DNA of 64,000 nt from assembly GCA_964034945.1 (NCBI GenBank), contig OZ035964.1, positions 6,219,895-6,283,894 on the forward strand, written 5' to 3'. Shown in pieces: positions 22,213 through 32,260 of the stretch; the stretch's first letter is position 1, and each line of letters starts with the position of its first letter. This stretch comes from Chrysopilus asiliformis (Eukaryota; Arthropoda; Insecta; Diptera; Rhagionidae). The position numbers and the translations under genes are program-made. The notes beneath the pieces are model-generated. The model worked only from the letters and a program-made list of their open reading frames with translations, ran no database searches and was not told the DNA's origin.

Positions 22213-22615
22213 CGCACATGGTCCCGTAGACTGTAGTATCTCAAAAAAATGTGTTTTTGAGTAATTATTCCATTATGTAAAGGAAAATTGACTGAATCAA
22301 ATGAAAAACAAATTTAAATGTAAACGTAGTCCTAAAATGTATTTATTTTTGGTTTTTTAAATTCCCATTTTTTAAAATTTAAATTGATTTTGTGGAAAAC
22401 AAACCTAACTCTATCTTTTATTATTGCAAAAAAAAAAAAAAAATGAAGCAAATGATCTGTAAATTATTATCAAAGAGTAATAAATTGAAATATTACTGTA
22501 CAGACAACAGAAAAAAACAATTATTTGTAAACAATTATTTTGAAATGAAAACTTTGAATGCGTTTTTCTCGAAATGGCCGATTTTGAGATACTACAGTCT
22601 ACGGGACCATGTGCG
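22213..22615. mobile_element. CGCACATGG-TIR element (403 bp)
   Basis: Perfect inverted repeats of about 34 bp, starting CGCACATGGTCCCGTAGACT, with a 4-bp duplication ATAT at 22,209-22,212 and 22,616-22,619. Excision leaves GAAATATCTCGATAAC, the family A consensus at this place. The interior is AT-rich with no coding capacity; frames on both strands are short. 4-bp duplication leaves the superfamily open. Confidence 0.92.
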
Positions 22616-22910
22616 ATATCTCGATAACAGTAAAAGATATCAGTAAAAGGCAAAAATGTAAAAAGTATTAATACCTTTAATTCTGCCATTAACTGTTTTT
22701 TTTGTTCGAAAGTTCCGCAATTAACTGTTCTAAAAAACGCGTACTTTCGGAGTAAAAAACAAAAAACGAAATTTAGGTTTCTGAAAAGCCACCATTTTGG
22801 TTACTTCCGGTTAACGGATTTTCAATGAAAGTTGATAAAATTGTCCCATTCCAGGATACCTTTAAAAATGTCATGGCTCTAGCCCTATTAGTTTGTGTAA
22901 ATCTGGTACA

Positions 22911-23660
22911 CAGACTGACAGACAGACTGACAAACTGACAGACAGACAAACTGACAGACAGACAAACTGACAGACAGACAGACTGTCAGACTGACAGACT
23001 GACAGACTGACAAACTGACAGACTGACAAACTGACAGACTGACAGACTGACAGACAGACAAACTGACAGACTGACAGACTGACAAACTGACAGACTGACA
23101 GACTGACAGACTGACAGACTGACAGACTGACAGACTGACAGACTGACAGACTGACAGACTGACAGACTGACAGACTGACAGACTGACAGACTGACAGACT
23201 GACAGACTGACAGACTGACAGACTGACAGACTGACAGACTGACAGACTGACAGACTGACAGACAGACAAACTGACAGACTGACAGACTGACAGACTGACA
23301 GACTGACAGACTGACAGACTGACAGACTGACAAACTGACAGACTGACAAACTGACAGACTGACAGACAGACAAACTGACAGACAGACAGACTGACAGACT
23401 GACAGACTGACAGACTGACAGACTGACAGACTGACAGACTGACAGACTGACAGACTGACAGACTGACAGACTGACAGACTGACAGACTGACAGACTGACA
23501 GACAGACAAACTGACAGACTGACAGACTGACAGACAGACAAACTGACAAACTGACAGACTGACAGACAGACAAACTGACAGACAGACAGACTGTCAGACT
23601 GACAGACTGACAGACTGTCAGACTGTCAGACTGACAGACTGACAGACTGACAGAAAGACA
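22911..23660 (-). repeat. (TGTCAGTC)n octamer array, ~750 bp
   Basis: Roughly 94 octamers written as GACTGACA on the plus strand. Variant units (GACAGACAGACAAACTGACA) recur near 22,940, 23,050, 23,262, 23,360, 23,500 and 23,565, giving a higher-order pattern. All three minus frames are open for 195-217 codons (SVCQSVSL repeats); this is not a protein. Confidence 0.97.
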
Positions 23661-23705
23661 TTACTGTAATAATACTCCATTCCCCTCAGGAGTGCTCGGC
23701 GAATG

Positions 23706-24464
23706 TTTTTAGACAAAATAAAGTTTTGCAGCCAAAAACAATGCTTGATTTGGGGTTTGAGGTGATTTAACCGCTTAAGCATCTTGAACGAGACCCTCTC
23801 GCAGGATTTATGTGTTCCTGTATGCGCTAAGCCGAGTAACTCTCGCCGGTAAAGTGTTCTGTTTTTATCTCGAGCGAGAATTTAGAATTCAGTGCGTTGG
23901 ATTGCGCGCAGTGCGCTTCAGACGTGATGTTTTTTGACCTGAAAAACCTGATACTTTCTGTTTTTTGAGCTATTTTTTTTTATAAAACACAAAAAACCCT
24001 AACATTTAGCGGGTAATGATTGTTTTCTTAGCCGATGGAGTCGGAGTCCAAGTTGAAGTTAGACCTTCTAGACCAGAAATGTCCGATGAATTACAAGTTT
24101 TTGAGTATCTTATTGCACATATGGACAAAATTAAGATAGTGGCGCTCTCACGTTCTCAGTGGCAAGCTGACGTCTTTTAAACACAGTGAACCACAAAATT
24201 TTGCTTTCAAATAAACTTTCGACATTTATTTTTTACCGTTTCGTCATATTTTATTAATTTTTCTCACGAATATGGAGAGAAAAGATATGGAGAGTCATCC
24301 TGTCAGAGCTCTGGAATAGAATTGCAAAGCATTATAATGGGGCTTAAAAAACATTTTTTTTTGCAAATATCACATTGCCTACAATACCTAGCAATTGTTT
24401 TTTCCAATATGAATCACGGTATCAGCGCTTCATTATTGACAATAAAAAAAATGAACGATACTTA
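23706..24464. other. spacer
   Basis: No recognised element or gene. A short frame at 24,322-24,558 runs into the following MITE and is not coding. Confidence 0.4.
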
Positions 24465-24615
24465 CCCGGCCCTTACACGCGTCTGTAGAGCTGACACAGT
24501 CTCGTGTAAATGCACTGACTGCCAGTTCGCTAAATGTGTTTTAATTCGTTGTCAGTAATTTGACATTTGAAGTCTGTGCTACTGACAGGCTTTACAGTCG
24601 CGTGTAAAGGCCGGG
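24465..24615. mobile_element. TTA-flanked MITE family, copy 2 (151 bp)
   Basis: CCCGGCCCTTACACGCG start and CGCGTGTAAAGGCCGGG end, flanked by TTA at 24,462-24,464 and 24,616-24,618. Internal sequence is close to the copies at 13,675 and 60,495. Confidence 0.9.
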
Positions 24616-25140
24616 TTAGTTCATACCGTGAATTTTTGTACTTCACTGTACGTCAGTTTACCAGAGGAAAAATGCAACAGACAACCTCTCGCATCAGCAG
24701 CAGAAATGCTGCTGAGTGAATGAAGTGTCTGACTAATAGAATTCGCTCATTCTTTGTCCGCTGTTCCATAGCTGCATAGACTTTTAGAAGGTACAACTTA
24801 AAATGTGACAATGTTGATCATAATTGCGTAAAATGCTCTGTCGCTATGGATAAAAATTTTAGGAGCTTCGCGAGCCAAAGGTGGACGACTCTGTTCTAGA
24901 TTTTCAGGAGCCGGAGTTGGATATTCTAAAATTTCAAGAGCCGGAGTTGGAGTCGGAGTCAAAGATTGAGCACAGCCCTGGTATTAAATCCCATACAAAA
25001 TTTAATTTAAAAAAAATGTTGCAAGTGAAAATGAACGGTTAGTGAGGGGAGGCGGTTGATAGTTGGGTCCAAAAAGCCTAACGTTAGCATGACGTATTTT
25101 ATAGAACAGTTCATTATTGAAAGTATAGCCACCATATATA
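24616..25140. repeat. spacer with dispersed repeat fragment
   Basis: The segment 24,865-24,965 (GAGCCAAAGGTGGACGACTC, then GGAGCCGGAGTTGGA copies) recurs inverted at 26,880-26,957. The rest is unassigned. Confidence 0.55.
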
Positions 25141-25231
25141 ATGACGAGACAAACAGAAATGCCTCCTTATCCGGTCGGTCTATGCGGAGGATGCCATTCC
25201 CCCCACATACGCGATGAACGGAAGAAAGCAG
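25141..25231 (+). CDS. candidate first coding exon ending at a splice donor
   Basis: ATG at 25,141 opens a 30-codon frame that ends exactly at AAAGCAG|GTAAGG, a strong donor at 25,232. The peptide includes MPPYPVGLCGGCHSPH, with a CxxC pair, and does not look like simple-sequence noise. It lies in apparently unique sequence. If unspliced the frame runs to a stop about 16 codons later. No family recognised and the ATG context is weak, so this is a hypothesis. Confidence 0.28.
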
Positions 25232-26259
25232 GTAAGGATAAACGAATTTCTACTAGCCAACCGAGAAAAGATATTTGATTTTCATATATAATAAACTGAG
25301 TATATACGGACGGGTATAATATGTGTAGGTACACAAAAGTCCCGTATATTCAGATGAAATATTAAATAGCGAGAAATAAAGGGAAACGCTGGAGCAGAAA
25401 AAAAATATAAATAAAAAAATAAGCTTAGCACCAGCACCACCCATTAGAAACAAGAACGGGGGAGGGGGGGGGGCACAATATTTTGCTGTAATTGTTATAC
25501 AGTAGAGTTCGAATCCAGCGAGTCTGTATAGGTATATAACTGCCCTAAAAGCCCACTATTTTCACTACGCTATGCTTGAGAAATAAATATACGAGTATAT
25601 TTAATCGGGTGCTGCTACGGGAACCAAAAAAAAACGTACGAAAGGGACGAAGAAAATGGCTAAAACGGAGCGAGAAACAATCATGAGATGAAATAATAAG
25701 AGTAAGGATAAGTGCGGCTGATGAGAATACGGAGTCGAGGTTAATTCCAGAATCCTCCAGCTCCACACACATTTTCATTTCATCTCATTTCATTTCATTT
25801 TGCCTGGATTCGGTTGAGTTCGGTTCGGTTCTTCTCCTCCTTTTGTTTTTTCTGTGTCCTTTTTTGCAACGATGTCATTGGCACGCCTCGCTGTCGTCTT
25901 ATATACGTAGCGATGTACATACGTTGATATAAATAGTATTTACGGTCATATTGGATAGACGCCGCGTCGCGTCGAGTCACCATACAGTGTGTGTTCCCCT
26001 TCCACACCCCCTCCTCCCGCCCCCCTGGTCCAGATATGGCAGGCTGTGTAATCACCACACACCACCCACATTTCATTGCTGGCTAGGTGGCCATTAGGCA
26101 GGCAGCACACATAAAAATATGCGGCCGATCGCGTGTGGATGTAAATACCATTCTAGAAAATGTGAAATGGTATTGGAGAAGGGCTAAAGCGGGGAAGGGG
26201 GGTCGGAGGGGGGGATTGGCAAGGATGGGTGCTGGAACATAAAGAAGAATGAAATGTGA
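25232..26259. other. unique spacer, partly GC-rich
   Basis: Apparently unique. A poly-G tract lies near 25,459-25,473. CAGTAGAGTTCGAATCCAGC at 25,501-25,520 resembles both a tRNA B-box and a pogo-like terminus, but has no partner. A TATATAAG motif (minus strand, about 25,900) is followed in that direction by CpG-containing sequence. The minus frame 25,795-26,076 ends in AACCGAACTCAACCG simple sequence and is doubtful. Confidence 0.35.
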
Positions 26260-26484
26260 TTAGGTACATACGAATGTAAGCGTAATACGGATTGGATGGG
26301 GAATTAGCCGAAAAAATAATAGTCTCAGCTTAAAAAAACACAACATTTGCGGTAATGGAACAGTTAAAGAGCCACCCAGCATCCTCTCAGCCCACCTCGT
26401 AATGCTCGGGCAATGGCATCCTCTATCCGGCCATCCTTCCACACACACAACCCCTGCCATCGCACATAAACACCAGAGGAGCAT
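26260..26484 (-). other. small open frame with signal-peptide-like start (weak)
   Basis: From an ATG at 26,484 (-) the frame reads MLLWCLCAMAGVVCVEGW and then a Cys-containing stretch (PDRGCHCPS), about 74 codons in all. The first residues look like a secretory signal. There is no family match, and the second half becomes generic. A donor-like GAG|GTGGGC follows within the frame. Possible small secreted product, possible chance. Confidence 0.18.
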
Positions 26485-27059
26485 AAGCGACGTGTACACG
26501 ACTTGGGCTAATGCAAAGTTATGTTATTTATTTTTAGTATTATATTTTTGTATATTTCACATTAGAAGGGGTAAAGAAAAATCGCCATCAGGACGATGCT
26601 TTGGACCAATGGATTTCTTAGATAACCGATCTAAAAATGGAGTCGGTAAATTTCATAATTTATTTGATAATTTTGTTTTTTTCTCGGTCTATTCGTTTTA
26701 CGTATCATAAATCATAAAAATCACTCGAGAACGCGTTGAGCTAGCGATTTGAAATTTTTCGGAAATAAAATTTTACAAAAATCGTAGTTTTCTATCAGCT
26801 TTTGGGAAATTACCGTTAGCTAAAACGGGTACCTCCCATACAATTTTTTTTTGAAAAATAAATTTTTTTTTTCCTTTTTAGGGCTCTTGAAATTTTAGAA
26901 TATCCAACTCGACTCCTGAATGTCTAGAACAGAGTCGTCCACCTTTGGCTCGCATTTGTTTTAATAAAAGCTTTAATTATTTTTTTATTATTTTATCCTT
27001 TTTATTTCTTTACTGTTTTTACTGATTAGTATGACTAAAAGTCCAAAATGAAAAAGATA
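26485..27059. repeat. spacer with two repeat fragments
   Basis: The segment 26,725-26,865 (GAGAACGCGTTGAGCTAGCG, then CGGGTACCTCCCATAC) matches 33,718-33,833 downstream of the array of family A copy 5. The segment 26,880-26,957 is the inverted partner of 24,865-24,965. Confidence 0.6.
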
Positions 27060-27445
27060 CTCACATTCACTTATCCTTAACGACTTCTGAATGTCAGAAT
27101 CAAATTCGCCGGCCCCGAAAACCCCCAGATGAGATATTTTCCGAAAAATTTGAGAAAAAAAATAATCAAGTTATCCTTTCAGGACCTACCGTTATCCTTA
27201 TCGACTTCTTAATTGCAGAATCGGATTCAGCGACCCCAAAAATCCCTAGACGAGTTTTTTATCCGGGAAATTTGAAGAAAAGGATAATCACGTTGTCCTT
27301 ACAGCACCTTCCCTTGTCCTTACAAGGACGCAGTATTGAAAATATTGTTTTTTCAAGCAAAATTTCAAGTCAATCGGATGAGCGGAAGTGGGCCAAAATT
27401 TGATTGCAAGATTTGACCCCGACAGACAGAGAAACGGACAGATAA
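27060..27445 (+). repeat. family C repeat, copy 2
   Basis: Contains two successive paragraphs with CAGAATCGGATTCAGCGACC and ATAATCACGTTGTCCTTACA, then AAATTTCAAGTCAATCGGAT. At 27,296-27,325 it supplies the uninterrupted equivalent of the hAT target site at 5029-5036. Confidence 0.75.
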
Positions 27446-27910
27446 ACAGACTGACAGACACAAAAATGAACTACACCAAGGTGTTAGGGATGATAAAAGA
27501 TTTTGATTTCCGCTTGTCCGTCCGTCTGTCTGTTTATCTCCCTGTCTAGTGGGAGCCTAATTCGGTGTCCTTTTTGTGAAAGTTCAATTTTTCGTAGGAC
27601 ACCTCCACCCCCTGCTCTGCCTAAACCATTAGTGGTATCGGAAAACGGACAACGGATTCTTAATCAGAGGCCCAAAAAACCCCTCTATGTCGAATTTCAG
27701 CAAAATCGGAGACGTGTCAAAAAATTGAAAAAATCGCAAGGGGGACCCCCTACCCCTGCACCGCCCAAACTATTAGTGATATCGGAAAACGTACAACGGA
27801 TTCTTAATCAGAGGCCCAAAAAACTACTCTATGTCGAATTTCAGCAAAATCGGAGACGTGTCAAAAAATTGGAAAAATCGCAAGGGGGACCCCTGTACTT
27901 TTTTTAAGGA
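27446..27910 (+). repeat. family B-like repeat with 144-bp tandem duplication
   Basis: Starts ATGAACTACACCAAGGTGTT, a short GTCY tract (27,517-27,548), then two tandem 144-bp units, each with TATCGGAAAACG, TTCTTAATCAGAGGCCC and GTCGAATTTCAGCAAAATCG. Because 144 is divisible by three the frame at 27,503-27,907 stays open with a 48-residue repeat, but the DNA resembles non-coding transposon text and I do not call it a gene. Confidence 0.65.
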
Positions 27911-27971
27911 CGAAAAATTCAAGTCCTCCGATCGGGCTGAAATTCAGAATTTAAAGGTTATCGGGGACGGA

Positions 27972-28081
27972 GAATCGATATCCGGTGTCCTTTTTGACGG
28001 GGGTGGTACGGTTCGGGCGGTACAAGAACGAGGTCCTTGAAAAATCCTTTTTTCCCCAAAAAGGACACCGGATATCGATTC
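27972..28081. repeat. inverted repeat with 24-bp perfect arms
   Basis: AATCGATATCCGGTGTCCTT at 27,972 is mirrored by AAGGACACCGGATATCGATT ending 28,081, about 60 bases apart. The arms include the EcoRV-type GATATC core. Unknown element. Confidence 0.8.
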
Positions 28082-28452
28082 CTCGTGCCCGAAAACTCCA
28101 AGATCCCGAATTTCACAAAAATCCTTTTAGCCGTTTCCGAGATAAAAGGATACAATTTTTAAAAATTTAGCATTAGGAAAACCGTTTGTCTCTCGCGTAA
28201 TTTTTGGTCTATCGACTTGCGGAAAATTGTTTTTGATAGATAAAAGGATTCTAAAGAATATGTGTTTTTTGGTTTTTTTGGAAAGGTAGAACTTTTTTTT
28301 CAAAAAGAACTTTTTCTCGAAACTTGAAATTTTCTTGAGATTTTTTTCAAAAATTTCAAAATTTTTACAAAATGTAATTTTTAGGAAAAAAAATTGTAAA
28401 AAATGTTGAGAAATGATGACAAAAATACAAAATTCCAAATAATTTGCCATTT
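28082..28452. other. AT-rich spacer
   Basis: Homopolymer-rich; frames on the minus strand are Phe/Lys-rich noise. No recognised feature. Confidence 0.5.
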
Positions 28453-28698
28453 GAGGCGTTAAAAGCTAGAGTGGACCAACTCACATGTCGAAATCGTGAA
28501 TTTTTTTGTGTTTGAATCACTATTGCGAGTGAGTTTTTAGACAAAAATGTTTGGATGCACCAAGAAACGTTTCAACATTAAGTAATAAAGTCCACAGATT
28601 TTTTTTTTCCAAAAATTTTCAGTCAATAATAGTACAAAAGTGGAAAAGCTTCAAAAACTCGATTTTGTGGGTTGGTCCACTCTAGCTTTTGACGCCTC
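28453..28698. mobile_element. GAGGCG-TIR MITE (Sola-like?), copy 2
   Basis: GAGGCGTTAAAAGCTAGAGT to CTCTAGCTTTTGACGCCTC, with ATTT duplicated at 28,449-28,452 and 28,699-28,702. Very similar to copies at 5860, 51,330 and 60,900. Confidence 0.9.
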
Positions 28699-30645
28699 AT
28701 TTGTACCAGCCTAAATACATAAAATCATTTATTCAATTCGGAGTTTTCCATTGATTGTGAAATGGAATCGGTAACAAAAAGGCACCGGAAGTAAATATTT
28801 TCTACAACCTCCCCACTTTCCCTGACCCGTCTTGTGCTCCTTCTGCTAATGTCCCGCCTAATCTTGTAAGGATTCGATTAAAAAAATGGGAGGCGAATTC
28901 GATATACTTTTTGCGAAAATTCCAAATGATTTTACATAGCCTGTCCAATTGGCCCATACAGAGGGACAAATGCAAGGACATCCTCATAATTTTGCCTTGA
29001 ACAGATTTCGTACCGATCAGAAAGTTTCTATCTGCCTCCATTCTCGATTCTCGAGTCAGTCATGAATACAATACTTTCCCTCTATAGCAGAGGAAAGTAA
29101 AAACTATTTTTTTTATAATTGGTGTGACCACTTTGATATTTGAATATCTCGAAACTTTACGTTTATTGGTAAATATTTTAATCAAAACGAATTTTCTATT
29201 CATTTCTGAGTAAAAACTCACATCGGATTTACGTGAATGTGAAAATCTGAGTGAATTATATTTATTTTATTTTCCAATGGGTCTGGACAACTATAGGCAA
29301 ACATCAGGAAAATATCCGTAGGTGCATACCGCGGTCAAATGTACGTTAATAAAAAAAGGTAACCGAGAGGAATTTTCGCACACGAAAATATCTTTTGGTA
29401 GACAACTCGGAACGGGAAACGTGGGAGAAACGATTGCGATTGATTGGCTTCGCAAAATATGCTTCGGATACCTCCCAACATAACACCTAGAGATTCGCAT
29501 CGAAACACGATTTCCAGTTCGTATTTGGTAACATATCGAAATATGCTGTGCGTTTGTATTTTGTATGTCCATCCACCAAAACTATGCTCCGAGATGCCAT
29601 GCCATTGAAAAGTATGCTTTCTTCATCTTTGGTTGATTTTTTTTTCTTCGGGTTTCTTTCGGTATATCTTTTTTTTCTTGCCTCTAGATATCATCGCCGT
29701 CATCTCATCATCAACATCATCGCCGTCGCTCGATTCACATTACCACCGGAAGGGCGAAAAGTGAATTCATCGAGTCACCATAAGCGTATAATCAATCGGT
29801 GAAATATCAAAAAGTAAACACAGGTGGTCAGACTTTTTTGAAAAAAAAAAAAAACAATCGGAGAAAAAAAATAATTTCTAGTATAGGTAAGTAATGATCG
29901 AATCACTTGGTCCTATAGTAGTGGTTCCTTCTTAACTCCCGCTCCCTCGTCTATCCGCACTTGAAATACTTTTGGTCATATTCCAGGTAAATTCGATATA
30001 TCAGTTCTTCCACAAGTCTATCAATCAAAGGTGGAAATATACATTTTTTTTTGCTTTTTTGGTTCATAAATTCATCATTTCTGAACTTTGGGGCAAGAGA
30101 GAAAATAAAATTGAGAAGAAAAAAAAGTATACAAAACAAACGAACGAACGGAATATTTTTTTACCTGAACAAAACGGACTCTTAGATACCATGGAAATTA
30201 TCTGCCCTATCCTACCCTCCCCATAACCAACCTAACATAACAATGTGTCGCTTTTTTGTTGTTGTTGTTGTTGTTGTCTTCAATTTTTTCTACATGAAAA
30301 AAAAACCAACATGAAGATTTCTTTGCTTTTTAACACCTTATCACTCGAAATTAATTTCAACGGGGAAATTTTTTGACGCTCAACCAGAATTTGACATTTA
30401 AAGCGTTTATGAGGGTAAGAAATAAATTCCCAATACGATTTTAAGGTCATTACGATGATAAAATCGATAGGCATAAAAATATTGAAAGAGCTGGGATTTC
30501 GGATCTAGCTAAAAATGTCAATAGAGATTTCCCAAACAAAAGCTATAAAAAATTAGATTGTAAGCAGAGTTTCGGATCAATGTTTCTCTAATTTCACCCA
30601 CTATGCAATAGAACCATGTTTTAATTGAGGCTGCGGCGTATACAA
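28699..30645. other. spacer
   Basis: The segment 28,870-29,100 is a reverse-oriented relative of the family A 5' block (AAAGTAAAAAC at 29,093, CATGAATACAATACTTTCC, AATTTTGCCTTGAACAGATT). The rest appears unique: AT-rich, with (GTT)n near 30,258-30,276. No convincing gene. Confidence 0.45.
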
Positions 30646-31531
30646 GAAGGCTCTTAAAGCTTTTAAGACTCTCACGGACCTCGAAGCTTTCAAGACACTC
30701 AAGGACCTCGAAGCTTTCAAGACTCTCAAGGACCTCGAAGCTTTCAAGATTCTCAAGAATTTTGAAGTTTTCAAGACACTCAAGGATCTCACAGCTTTTA
30801 AGACTCTCAAGGACCTCTCAAGAATCCCGAAACTCAAGACTCTCGAAGTTTTCAAGACTCTTGAGGCTCTTGAAGCTTTCAAGACTCTCAAGGATCTCAA
30901 AGTTTTCAAGACTCTCAAGGCTCTTGTTTTAAGATTTTCAAGGCTCTCACAGTTTTCAAGATTCTCAAAAATCTCGAAGTTTTCAAGACTCTCGAAGCTC
31001 TTGAAGCTTTCAGGATTCTCACGAATCTCGAAGTTTTCAAGACTCTCAAGAATCCCGAAGTTTTCAAGACTCTCAAGGCTTTCGAAGCTTTCAAGACTCT
31101 GAAGGACCTCAAAGCTTTTAAGATTTTCAAGAATCCCAAAGTTTTCAAGAGTCTCAAGGCTCTTGAAGCTTTCAAGACTCTCAAGGACCTCGAAGTTTTC
31201 AAGACTCTCAAGGCTCTTGAAGCTTTCAAGATTCTCACGAATCTCGAAGTTTTCAAGATTCTCAAGGCTCTTGAAGCTTTCTAGACTCTCAAGGACCTCG
31301 AAGCTTTCAAGATTCTCAAGGATCTCAAAGTTTTCAAGACTCTCAAGGCTCTCGAATTGAAAGCTTCGAGAGCCTTGAGAGTCTTGAAACCTCGAAGCTT
31401 TCAAGATTCTCAAGAATCTCGAAGTTTTCAAGACTCTGAGGGACCTCAAAGCTTTCAAGATTCTCAAGATACTCGCAGTTTTCAAGACTCTCAAGGCTCT
31501 TACAGCTTTCAAGATTCTCAAGGATCTCGCA
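30646..31531 (-). repeat. 27-bp minisatellite (~33 units)
   Basis: Tandem units of the type AAGCTTTCAAGACTCTCAAG plus GACCTCG, each with an AAGCTT or AAGTTTT core, diverged by point changes. Because 27 is a multiple of three, long frames stay open on both strands: 306 codons on the minus strand (LKTSRxLRV / ESLENFEVL nonapeptides), but starting at TTG with no nearby ATG. One segment near 31,357-31,390 is inverted relative to the rest. Probably non-coding. Confidence 0.93.
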
Positions 31532-31564
31532 GGGATGGGTAACTACGTATAAAGAGATAATCAT

Positions 31565-31944
31565 GATACTAATATATAAAAATGAGTTGGTGTCTGTCTG
31601 TCTGTTCCTCTTTCACGCAAAAACGGCTGAACCGATTGACTAGAAATTTGGCATGAGCGTCTGTGGTCGTTCTGGTTCCAACATAGGCATACGGAAAAGT
31701 AGCGCGTGGGGTGGGGAGAGTAAGGGGAGGGGGTAAAGTCATCTCGAAACTTAGTTTTCCCTCTATGTTACCCTTTCGCGGGGAAACTACTGAACCTATT
31801 GGCCTGAAATTTGGCAGATATGTTCGTGGAGGGTCCAGCCCCAACATAGACCCAATAAAAAGTTTTTAAGTTCTTTCCGGTTTTCTTCGTATTCTAAAAC
31901 TTAGACAAAAAACTTAACCCGGCAACGACGGGTATGCAAGCTAG
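31565..31944 (+). mobile_element. Helitron-like element, copy 2
   Basis: GATACTAATATATAAAAATG start, a short GTCT tract, GGCTGAACCGATTGACTAG, a CTACTGAACCTATTGGCC line, a 3' block AACTTAACCCGGCAACGACG and the terminal CTAG followed by T. The 3' 85 bases match the solo end at 60,700-60,786. Confidence 0.88.
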
Positions 31945-32260
31945 TTACTACATATATTAAAAAATGTGACATTTAAATTACGACATTTTATAACCTTTTG
32001 CTAAGTAAAACAACTGACTTTGACATTTCATTGAATTTGCGACATCATATTGTGTAACAAAATGTAGAAAAAACGTACCAAAAAGCATTTTACTACATTT
32101 TTTCTAAATTTTGTTACACATTATGATGTCGGCAATTCAATGAAATGTCAAAGTCAAGGAAAAAATATTTTTTGGGCACTGTATATCAGAACTAAAAGCG
32201 CGATAAAAGCATGAAAAAATATATTTATATCGCTTTCAAATTATTTTTTCCATTTTTTTA
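31945..32260. repeat. inverted-repeat element and small hairpin
   Basis: Arms at 32,014-32,070 and about 32,095-32,155 (tips CTTTGACATTTCATTGAA and TTCAATGAAATGTCAAAG; inner GTAACAAAATGTAGAAAAAA). Just after it, 32,197-32,240 forms a short hairpin (AAAGCGCGATAAAAGCAT ... ATATCGCTTT), which has a relative at 46,474-46,523. Confidence 0.75.

Larger units (their letters stand above)
22095..23705 (-). repeat. family A repeat, copy 4
   Basis: Reverse-oriented copy from the 3' block (GAACAGCACATGACTTTC at 22,100) to the block beyond the array (GACATTACTGTAATAATACTCC at 23,658). It contains the 403-bp MITE at 22,213-22,615 and a very large octamer array. Confidence 0.85.

Noticed and set aside
22871..23573. 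Open frames of 195-217 codons encoding SVCQSVSL repeats (also at 1.4, 33.4, 35.6 and 46.0 kb)
   Set aside because: They follow from an 8-bp repeat without stop codons in any frame; all three frames give the same peptide, and the DNA is a satellite in a transposon-like repeat.
23041..23640. CRISPR-like regularly spaced repeats
   Set aside because: The octamers are contiguous with no unique spacers, and the genome is evidently eukaryotic.
25501..25520. GTTCGAATCC, a match to the tRNA B-box
   Set aside because: No A-box, no acceptor or anticodon stem upstream; the surrounding CAGTAGAG text looks more like a pogo-type terminus.
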